A DNA stretch of 12,482 nt from Candidatus Desantisiibacteriota bacterium (GTDB taxonomy: Bacteria > UBA9089 > CG2-30-40-21), in assembly GCA_016208205.1 (NCBI GenBank), contig JACQYP010000022.1:1-12482 (forward strand), written 5' to 3'. How positions within the stretch are numbered: position 1 is the stretch's first letter; each line of letters begins with the position of its first letter. The notes below the pieces were generated by a model that was given only the letters and a program-made list of their open reading frames with translations, searched no databases and was not told the origin of the DNA. Below are positions 1-8,100 of the stretch, piece after piece. A program made the position numbers and the translations under genes.

Positions 1-258
1 GTGCCTTTCCTTAGCTTTTCTTATCATATCTTATATTTGTTATCTTTACTGGCTTATTCTCATATATATCAAGCAATTATTCTTGTCCCCCAAAGCACAG
101 AATTAAGTTTTCTTCTTAACCTCCCATGATAATATAAGATACAACGATTACATTCATACTGCCATTTGTCTTAAATAGAATAGATGTATTTTCCTATTGG
201 CCCATAACATAAGACATTGCTTAGGGTTTATTCCTTTTAATAATTTTTTGAAAAAAAT
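1..258. other. Intergenic stretch without a recognisable gene
   Basis: All six frames are broken by stops and I see no protein family, tRNA or rRNA signature. The first bases (GTGCCTTTCCTTAG) nearly match the end of the octamer repeat inside the signal peptide of the gene at 8686 (GTGCCTTTCCTTTAG at 8767-8781), so the window probably starts inside another copy of that dispersed repeat. Nothing else can be supported. Confidence 0.5.
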
Positions 259-260
259 TA

Positions 261-289
261 TTGACAAGGGTGATAATAATAGATATAAT
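261..289 (+). promoter_or_regulatory. Consensus sigma-70 promoter
   Basis: TTGACA at 261-266 and TATAAT at 284-289 are separated by exactly 17 bases, so both hexamers and the spacer match the housekeeping consensus perfectly. The expected start of transcription is near 296. No protein gene follows within 800 bases; the only structured object downstream is the hairpin-rich segment ending in two terminator-like signals, which suggests the promoter serves a small RNA. Confidence 0.75.
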
Positions 290-295
290 AATTTC

Positions 296-485
296 ATCAT
301 CTATGATTTAACTCGAAAAATTGATGGACTTAATTTTTAGTCCGCTTTATATATATTTTTGTAGAACCACAGGGTAAAAGAATGCTATCATACCAAGAAT
401 TTGCATTATAAAACGAAGTATGCCTTTTTCAAAAAGGACAAGGTTAGTAGCATTCATTATATTTGCATAGCTGTGGTTTTTTTAT
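296..485 (+). ncRNA. Candidate structured small RNA
   Basis: A transcript from the 261-289 promoter would be about 190 nt long. It contains a hairpin at 326-343 (GGACT paired with AGTCC) and a rod-like fold: AACCACAG at 365-372 pairs with CTGTGGTT at 471-478 (extendable with G364-T479 and A363-T480), then an asymmetric internal loop, then GAATGCTA at 380-387 pairs with TAGCATTC at 448-455, with a small inner hairpin CCTTTT/AAAAGG at 423-437. The closing stem runs straight into a T tract (477-483), as in intrinsic termination. A nine-codon ORF (MLSYQEFAL, 382-411) preceded by AGGG lies inside, so a leader peptide or attenuator is an alternative. I do not recognise a known family: 6S RNA and the c-di-GMP-I riboswitch were considered and do not fit. 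Confidence 0.45.
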
Positions 486-513
486 TTATTTAATACCAAC
501 TGAATATCAAAAT

Positions 514-545
514 GGGAGGAGAGGCTATAAGTCTCTCCTTTTTTT
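514..545 (+). terminator. Strong intrinsic terminator
   Basis: AGGAGAGGC (517-525) pairs with GTCTCTCCT (531-539), including one G-T pair, around a five-base TATAA loop, and the stem continues into a run of seven T (539-545). This is a textbook rho-independent terminator on the plus strand. It lies about 30 bases after the T tract closing the candidate small RNA and probably acts as a backup stop for the same transcript. Confidence 0.8.
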
Positions 546-605
546 GTTGATAGGGCGTAACTACTCAGATTCATAGTTCAAAGGTTCAAGGTTGGAGAGC
601 GATGA

Positions 606-630
606 GGCTTGTCCCTGCGAATGCAGGGAA
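606..630. repeat. GCTTGTCCCTG hairpin repeat, copy 1
   Basis: GGCTTG leads into a perfect 7-bp hairpin, TCCCTGC (612-618), loop GAAT, GCAGGGA (623-629). The same unit recurs at 675-701 and, damaged, at 11527-11547. Confidence 0.65.
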
Positions 631-674
631 TTGAACGGGTCGAAGATGTGGAGTTTATTCGACTCAAGAAATAT

Positions 675-701
675 GAAGCTTGTCCCTGTGAATGCAGGGA
701 A
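675..701. repeat. GCTTGTCCCTG hairpin repeat, copy 2
   Basis: Second copy of the unit at 606-630. The single change C to T (689) keeps the stem as a G-T pair, and the loop GAAT is unchanged, so the hairpin rather than the exact sequence appears to be preserved. Confidence 0.65.
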
Positions 702-840
702 ATGCAAGGTGTCTAACTGTGAAGGGAGACAACCTGAATAGTTACGGTAGGGTATATAATATAGAATAGAAGTAAGCGTTCAGACATCCGTGGTCAACCT
801 TCAGTAGATGGTTGAATAGTTACGAAGATGAATGTTTGCT

Positions 841-880
841 AAAAAAACCCCTTAAGAGCATGTTAAGCATCTTAAGGGGA
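841..880 (-). terminator. Minus-strand intrinsic terminator
   Basis: CCCCTTAAGA (848-857) and TCTTAAGGGG (870-879) form a perfect 10-bp stem with a 12-base loop. On the plus strand it is preceded by seven A (841-847), so read leftward it is a stem followed by seven T: a strong rho-independent terminator for a leftward transcript. The plus-strand side lacks a T tract. No minus-strand gene of normal size is seen to its right, which makes its presence unexplained. Confidence 0.7.
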
Positions 881-1026
881 ATGAGAAGTAAAAAAAGGAA
901 ATCTAAGGACACCCCGACAGGTTATCTTAGTCATTGTATATGATGTCAGACCTCGTGAATTAGCTTCGAATGTCAAAGGGTAAATCAATGAAACACAAGG
1001 GGTTGCAAGATAATTGGACATTTGGG
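841..1026 (-). ncRNA. Possible leftward small transcript
   Basis: A possible minus-strand promoter, TTAAGA (plus 1061-1056), 17 bases, TATATT (plus 1038-1033), would start RNA near 1026 and the strong terminator at 841-880 would end it, giving about 185 nt. A 49-codon ORF starting at 1021 (MSNYLATPCVSL...) ends at 872 inside the terminator stem, but it has no clear ribosome binding site and matches no family I know. The promoter match is only 4/6 and 5/6, so this is a guess supported mainly by the terminator. Confidence 0.22.
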
Positions 1027-1056
1027 ACTACCAATATATACCATGATATGCTGTAT

Positions 1057-1104
1057 CTTAAGTACTTAGTTACTTGAGGTAGCTTATTAATTCTGCCACT
1101 TGAG
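1057..1104. promoter_or_regulatory. Dyad plus third half-site upstream of the regulator gene
   Basis: CTTAAGTA (1057-1064) and TACTTGAG (1071-1078) form an 8-bp dyad with one G-T position and a 6-base centre, and a third half-site CACTTGAG is at 1097-1104. The cluster lies 40-90 bases before the sigma-54 activator start, a usual place for an operator or an enhancer site used in autoregulation. There is no other evidence for binding, and no clear promoter for this gene was found. Confidence 0.25.
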
Positions 1105-1144
1105 AATCTCTGGGGAGGGATTTGGCAATAGGAAGGTGAGGAGA

Positions 1145-2113
1145 ATGAATGGTTTTTATGGAATGATTGGAAATTCACCCGAGATGCAAAGGGTGTATAA
1201 AGATATCGAACTATCTGCTAAAGCAGATATTCCAGTTCTTATTCAGGGAGAAACAGGGACAGGTAAAGAGCTGGCTTCCAGGGCAATTCATGAATGCAGC
1301 GGTAGGATAAGTGCTGCGTTTATTCCGGTTAATTGTGCAGCTATACCACGAGAATTAGCAGAAAGTGAGCTTTTTGGTCATGAAAGGGGTGCTTTTACCT
1401 CTGCCCATCGTGATCGAAAGGGAAAGATTGAGTTGGCAAATAAAGGCTCTATTTTTTTGGATGAGATTGGGGATATGGATATATTTTCACAAGCAAAACT
1501 TCTCAGGGTATTAGAAGAAGGAACTATTACCAGGGTTGGAAGTGAAAAGCCTATATCTGTCAATACCAGGGTTATTTCAGCAACTAACAAGCAATTAGTC
1601 AATAATATCCAAAAAAAGACCTTTCGTGAGGATTTGTACTATCGTCTTGCTACCTTTCAGATTTTCCTGCCTGCATTAAGGGAGAGACGATCTGATATTC
1701 CTTTTCTTGCTGAATATTTTTTGTCCAAAGCAAACGATCAATTCCAAAAGGATGTAACCACGGTTCATCCCAATGCAATGGAGAGATTAGTAGAACATAA
1801 TTGGCCCGGAAATGTTCGGGAGTTTAAGAATATTATTACACGGGCAGTCATCTCTTGTAAGGGTTCATACATTACTCTTGATGATATTGCCATCTCTCTG
1901 CCCTATCTTGATCGGATTAAACCAAATACTTCTGTTTTGCAAGATCCCATGTGGCTCAGCTTTTCTAATGAGACATCCTTGAATACAATGGAAAAAGAAG
2001 CCATTAGAAAAATGCTTGGCAACAATCAAGGGAACAAGAGAAAAACTGCAGAGGCATTAGGGATTGGACGATCTTCTCTTTACTGGAAGTTAAAAAGGTA
2101 TGGATTGAGTTGA
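1145..2113 (+). CDS. Sigma-54 enhancer-binding protein without sensory domain
   Basis: The 322-residue product is an AAA+ activator of sigma-54 RNA polymerase. Visible motifs: Walker A GETGTGKE (35-42), the sigma-54 contact loop as GAFTSA (82-87) in place of the usual GAFTGA, Walker B SIFLDEIGD (102-110), FREDLYYRL with likely arginine fingers (R161, R167), sensor II WPGNVREFKN (220-229), and a Fis-type helix-turn-helix at 296-321. The protein starts almost directly at the AAA+ domain, so there is no receiver, GAF or PAS domain; this recalls PspF-like activators controlled by a partner protein. ATG 1145 is chosen because AAGGTGAGGAG stands just before it; the frame extends upstream to a TTG at 1100 with no ribosome binding site. 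A GTAGGGGC-type hairpin follows the stop by a few bases. No sigma-54 promoter (GG-N10-GC) was recognised near the downstream genes, so targets are unknown. The call is firm; the regulon is not. Confidence 0.93.
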   Translation: MNGFYGMIGNSPEMQRVYKDIELSAKADIPVLIQGETGTGKELASRAIHECSGRISAAFIPVNCAAIPRELAESELFGHERGAFTSAHRDRKGKIELANKGSIFLDEIGDMDIFSQAKLLRVLEEGTITRVGSEKPISVNTRVISATNKQLVNNIQKKTFREDLYYRLATFQIFLPALRERRSDIPFLAEYFLSKANDQFQKDVTTVHPNAMERLVEHNWPGNVREFKNIITRAVISCKGSYITLDDIAISLPYLDRIKPNTSVLQDPMWLSFSNETSLNTMEKEAIRKMLGNNQGNKRKTAEALGIGRSSLYWKLKRYGLS

Positions 2114-2117
2114 AAAT

Positions 2118-2147
2118 AGGGGCGGACATGAAGTGTTCGCCCCTACG
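2118..2147. repeat. GTAGG-type hairpin repeat (minus orientation)
   Basis: AGGGGCG (2118-2124) pairs with CGCCCCT (2138-2144), four bases after the stop of the sigma-54 activator. Read on the minus strand it begins GCGTAGGGGCGAAC, matching the lead of the copy inside the next gene (2448-2474). It may double as an mRNA 3' end structure, but it has no T tract. Confidence 0.6.
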
Positions 2148-2194
2148 CAAAATTTATATTGCAAATTCTCAAAAAATGATGTATCATATCATTT

Positions 2195-5100
2195 ATGAAG
2201 AAGTTTCAAACCTTGAGTCTTAAGCTGATTATCAGCATTATTTTTTGCCTGTTATCAAATATTGCCATTGCTTCATCTGGGCTGATGATCCTTGAGAGCA
2301 GAGATATTCCAGGGATGAGAGATTGCATCGCCAGACTTGAGGCAAATGGTGTCAGGGTAGTTCATGTCTTTCCACCCTGTGTGGTAATCGGAGATTTCTC
2401 CTCTGCCTCTGCGTTCTCCGCGTCTCTGTGTGAAAATTCTGCCTCTGGCGTAGGGGCAGGTTCTAAACCTGCCCTTTATCAAGATAAAGTGCCTGATGAT
2501 GTCATCCAGAGCATACCCCCTGCCTCAGCCATAGGCATAATGGTCTGGAATGCTCAGTTTATTCCTCCTACAACAAAAGCACCAATATTATCTACAGAAG
2601 AATTGCCCCCACCTGCAAATGATTGCCGTATTCTAAAAAAACAATCCTCACTTACATCTGCCCCTTATTTAAATGCACCACCCTATGGCGGTGAGTTTTA
2701 TGATACCTCAAGTTATATGGCCGGCAAGATAGCTGTGGGGATTATTCTGCCTGAAAGCCTCGGAAATACAGAAAACTGGACAACTGATGAGGTAAATAAG
2801 GTCATCAGTGAGATACAGACAGCTATGGATTGGTGGGCAAGCATCCAGCCGGACAGCCGGCTTTCCTTTTATTACGATATTCATACCCCGTTTACCGACA
2901 CTAAGAGTGTAAAAATAAGTAGTGAACCAATCAATACAAGTAATGAAGAGACATGGATTAAGCAGGTAATGAATACACTCGGTTATACAGAGTCGGGTAA
3001 GGATTATTTTTATTATGTATTTGACTACAACAATGATATTCGGGATATGTTTGGCACACACTGGGCTTTTACTATATTTGTAGCTGATTCGAGCAATGAT
3101 ACAAATGGGTGTTTCCCTGATAATGGTTTTGCTTATGCCTATATGGGCGGGCCATTTATAGTTATGACTTATGATAATGGGAACTATGGAATTGATCATA
3201 TGGATTCTGTCTGTGCTCACGAAGCAGGACATATCTTTTATGCCTTGGATGAGTACTCCGGAGCATCGTCAAAAACCGAACGCAGCGGGTATCTGAATGT
3301 AATTAATTCCAACCATGAGAGTAATCCCGCAAGTGTTCCATGCATCATGAAGGGGCTTACCTCCCCATTTGCCAATCATCAGGTATGTTACTACACCCTG
3401 GGACAGCTTGGGTTGTGGGATACAGATAATGACCATATCATAGATGTGCTTGACTCGCCACCCCAGATTTTCCTTTCGCCATATTCTCCTGACCCAACAT
3501 CAAATCAGAACCCAATATATATTGGACATGCCCAAGTCACGGCTGTGCCCAATAAAAACCCACAAGAACAACCACCCATTAATGATATAACCATCAACAC
3601 CATCTCGAATATCCAGTACAGGATAAATACTGACCCCTGGTTATCTGCTACAGCCTCAGATGGTGTATTTGATGAGCCGGAGGAGGATTTTACCTTTACC
3701 TTGTCCAGATTGCAGAATGGAACATATACCTTTGGCGTCCGAGCTATAGACTCTGTTGGTAATATCAGTAATTATGCCACAGATCTCCTGACCATTGAGA
3801 CATATAACCATGCACCGGGCTCATTCTCCCTCATCTCTCCGGCTGATACCTTTGTTATTGGCGTGCTTAAACCTGAATTTGATTGGGAGGATGCAATTGA
3901 TATGGATCCGGACGATGTTGTTTCATATACCTTATGGTATGCAAAGGATATAGATTTTACTGCCAGAACAGAGGTATCCGGGTTGTCCATGAGCAAATAT
4001 ATTCCAACTGTTGATCTTGATGATAATTCAACATACTACTGGAAGGTATGTGCTGTTGATAAAAGCGGCAATAGAACATGGAGCAGGCAGACGAGGTCAT
4101 TTTCTACCAAAAAGATTACCATAACAATTGAAGCAACTTTATCTTGTTCTGCAAACGAAATACCCACTACCCCGGTAGTTGGTGACATAAATAATGATGG
4201 CTGCCCGGAGATAGTTTTTGGCGGCATTCCTACTCAAGACTCATTTACATCAAGCCATCTTTATGTGTTTAAAAAATATGCGAATAATAGCATAGAAGTA
4301 GTCTGGTGCAAAAGCACAAACGGTGCCTGCCTTGGTGTCAGCCTTGGTGACTTAAACAACGACGGCAAACCTGAGATAGCTGCCTATACCTATAATCAAG
4401 CCTTGAACAGCGGTACCCTGTCTGCCATAAATCCTGATGCAAGTATTCGTTGGGCAACCCCTATACCTAACAGGACACCCTTTCATCCTGATAATTTGTA
4501 CCAACGGGATTCAAACCTCGGGGATGTAAATGGTGATGGATGTGCAGATGTAGTTATCAATGCCTGTGATGGAAGCCTATGGGTTATAAGCGGCAAGGAT
4601 GGAAAAGAGATATGGCACAAGGAATTCTCCGGCAATTGGACCGGTTATTGCGGCAAAACTGCTGTTGTGGATCTTGATAATGATGGAAAATCTGAGGTGA
4701 TTATCGCTACAACCAGCCATCTGGGGGTATATCGACATGACGGCAGTTTATGGTGGGAGACTGAAGGGTGTGATTTTGCCATTGCCGACCTTGATGGGGA
4801 TAAAAAGCCGGAGATAGTAATCATTGGCTATGTTGGTTCTGTACGGGCATATCGATACAATGGCAGGGCTTTCTGGTCACAAAAATATAGCCTTGATGCT
4901 GCAGTCCCTGCTATAGCTGATATTGATGGAGACGGGAAACCGGAGATAATCCTGCCTGTTGAGAATAAATACATCTGTAGTCTCAATGGAGAGGATGGCA
5001 GCCTCTTGTGGAAAACAGAAAATCTAAACATGGGGATATGGGAAAATGGAGATATGGTAATCACTGACCTCAATGATGATGGTCTCATGGAAATAGCAGG

Positions 5101-8100
5101 CATGTCGCAGGAGAAGGCGATTGTTTTGATAGATGCCAAAACAGGCAAGGTAATTGTTAATCTGGATATAAATATTGACTTTGCCAGTATGTCGCCTGTG
5201 GTAGCTGATGTTGATAATGATGGTCATGCTGAGATCCTTGTCCCCTCAGGGGCAGGCACTGATGCTGAGTACAAGGGGAAACTGATTGTCCTCGGGTGTG
5301 ATACTCTTTGGAAGGGCTGCCGTAAGGTATGGAATCAGATCTCTTATTATATGACCAATATCGATGCCGAGCTTTTGCCTACAACAGACCTTAGCCCATG
5401 GCTTACCCATAACACCTGGCGGGCACAATTGCCGGAATTTATAGATAGTAATCGAGGGGTAGTTATCGGTATGATTACTGATGCACAAGGACTTCCTGTA
5501 TCCGGGGCAAAGGTTCAATCAAGCCTGAATGGGGTTGTCAACGGATCAGCCATATCCAAGCCTGATGGGACATACAAGATTATCCTGCTTGTTCCGGGGG
5601 ATTATACGGTTTCTGCCTCATCTGATGGATTTTTCCCGGCAAGCAGGACCAATGTCCTAATTGTCCTGGGCAGCATTACAAATCATATTGATTTCTGCTT
5701 AAAAAAGATGCCTGATGAGGCATTCAGTGTATCTGTCTTGCCGGGAACATATTCCATATCTATCCTTGAAACACATATTTGGACAGCTGAGGTTATTGAC
5801 AAGAATGGGAAAAAGGTGGCTGATGGGACTGTAGTGAATTGGCAGACAAACAGCGGGATGGTTAATCCGGCAATATCATACACTATTAATGGGATAGCTA
5901 CTTCCACCTACACTGCCCCTGCCCTGTCCGGAATAGCCACGATAACAGCAATTGCATCATCTACGCTTATGCCGCGGGACTCATCTCAGATAGTCATTGG
6001 TGTAGGAACGCTCTACAGGCTTGAGTTGCTGCCTCGTCAGGCAATTGTTCGGGCAGGCGGGACATGTAGCTTTACTGCTCAGGCTTATGATAGATCATGG
6101 CAGGAAATACCTGATATGGAGTATCGCTGGGCTACAGCAGCAGGAATGGGCTCCCTGTCTCAGGCTATGGGGACAAGCAACACCTTTGCTGTCGGTGGAC
6201 AATTAGGAACAGAGACGATTATGGTTAATTGTGTAATATCCCTGCCAGATGGTAATCTCGAATCTCGAATCCAGAATCGTGAATCGCGAATCTGTCTTTC
6301 TTCAATTCGCGATTCGCGATTCGCAATTCGCGATTCCCCAGCGAGTATGACTGCTACTGCTGAGGTAACTATCATCTCCGCAGATTTACACCACATTGTA
6401 ATTACACCAGGGACATCCACTGTTGAGGTGGGCAATAGTACAGGGTTTACAGCCGCAGGATATGATCAATATAACCATCTTCTCCCGGATATTAAGTATA
6501 ATTGGGCTACATCCATGCAATTTGGAAGTGTTGCTATATCGGTTGCCTCGTCCACCAGATTCATAGCCGGGACAGTGCCGGGCACAACTACGATTAATGC
6601 CTCTCTGGGAACAATCACTGCCTCTGCTGCCATAACTATCATCCCCGGCAGATTGCACCATATTGTGATTGAACCGAATGTCACAGGCGTACAGGCACTT
6701 TCGCAACAAGTATTTTGTGCCAGAGGGTATGACCAATACAGCAATTGCCTGACCGGGATATTGTTTGATTGGACAATTGACGATAGATTAGGGGATATTT
6801 CACCCTTGCATGGTACTCAGACTACCTTGACAGCCGGAGAATTCATCTTAGATGGCAGGATAATTGCCTCAAGTAATGGTATTTCAGGCAAGGCTACAGT
6901 AACCATTACCCCTGGTAATCTGGGGTATTTCCGGTTTGAACGAATTGGCAATCAGCAGGCAGGTAATGAATTTGCGATAACCATTACTGCCATGGACAAG
7001 GGTGGAAATATTATCAATAATTATGGAGGGATTGCAATATTAAATGATACGATCAATACTACCTATCCACTCGCCGGGTTTGTATCCGGGACATGGACAG
7101 GCACAATAAGCATTACTAAGGCAGCAAGAGGCATGACCATTCAGGCAGAGGAACAAAACGGCAAAATAGTAGGCATAAGCAACAGCTTTGATGTCTTGCC
7201 TGCAAAGGTATCATGGATAGAGGTTATCCCCAATTATCAAGAGGTCATGGTTGATAAAACAGCCTTTGCCACTGCCAGGGCATATGACCAATATAACAAT
7301 CGGGTTACTGATGCATTATTTGATTGGATGATAGCACCTGCATCAGGGAGCATAAACAGGGCTACAGGCATATTCACCGCAGGCACAAGGCTCGGCACAG
7401 TGAGCTTGATTGCCTCAAGTAATAACCGGTATGCCACAGCAACCATTCGTATCATCCCGGGGATTCTTGACCACTTTGACTTTGACAATATTTCCCACAA
7501 AATAGCCGGTAAGGAATTCCCTATAAGGATTATTGCTCATGACCGTTACCATAATCTTATTGATACCTTTTGTGATAGTGCTGACATCACAGATTCTACC
7601 GGCAGTATTATGCCTCAACGCACAGGGACATTTACCAATGGCTTATGGAACGGCACAGTAACCATAAACAATCTCAGGCTTGGCTTGAAGATTACAGCCA
7701 ACTATTCCGGTCGTTGTGGGACAAGCAATCAGTTTTCCGCCCTGGTTGACGATGACATCGGCATCTCTACAAATGGCTCTATCACGGTTCAGCTTGATAA
7801 AGGTGCCCTAAACGGCACAGACTATTATCCCTTGATTACCCCTGATGCCTCATCTATTCATATTGAAAGGGCAAATAAAGAATTTCATCAATATCCATGG
7901 GTAAAACAAATGATGACCATGGGGATAAATGTCCTTGATGGGGATAATAAGCCGTTAACAGCAGGCTTTGGTGCTCCGGCAACCATGTCTGTTTCCTATT
8001 CGCACAGTACAGGAAGTCTCGATGTAAAAAGTATCCGGCTTTACCAGCTTGATGGAGAGGTATGGAAACATCTTTCTGTATCACTGCCAGGGGTGCTGCC

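Larger units (their letters stand above)
556..824. repeat. Repeat segment bracketed by inverted 12-mers
   Basis: CGTAACTACTCA at 556-567 is an inverted, one-mismatch copy of TGAATAGTTACG, which occurs at 735-746 and again at 813-824. The bracketed DNA is 269 bases, codes for nothing and holds two copies of a small hairpin repeat plus a TCAACC/GGTTGA dyad (794-799 and 810-815). It sits between the plus-strand terminator at 514-545 and the minus-strand terminator at 841-880. It could be a small non-autonomous mobile element or separate repeats that accumulated in a neutral spot; no transposase or clear target duplication is visible. Confidence 0.45.

Noticed and set aside
363..480. c-di-GMP-I riboswitch or 6S RNA
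   Set aside because: CACAGGGTAAA resembles a piece of the c-di-GMP-I core, but the other conserved parts of that motif are missing. For 6S RNA the ends of the expected 190-nt transcript do not pair with each other.
606..701. CRISPR array
   Set aside because: There are only two hairpin units about 70 bases apart with differing sequence, the intervening DNA is not spacer-like, and no cas gene is present.
960..1178. 72-codon minus-strand ORF
   Set aside because: It overlaps the start of the sigma-54 activator, has no family resemblance or clear ribosome binding site, and its start lies upstream of the only possible leftward promoter found.
2114..2194. Sigma-54 promoter in front of the giant gene
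   Set aside because: A TTGC is present at 2159-2162 but the GG expected 10 bases before its GC is absent (AA at 2149-2150). No other GG-N10-GC match was noticed in the leaders of the three downstream genes.
6160..6744. Several minus-strand ORFs opposite the Ig-like domains
   Set aside because: They are antisense shadows of the giant gene, without family resemblance or ribosome binding sites.
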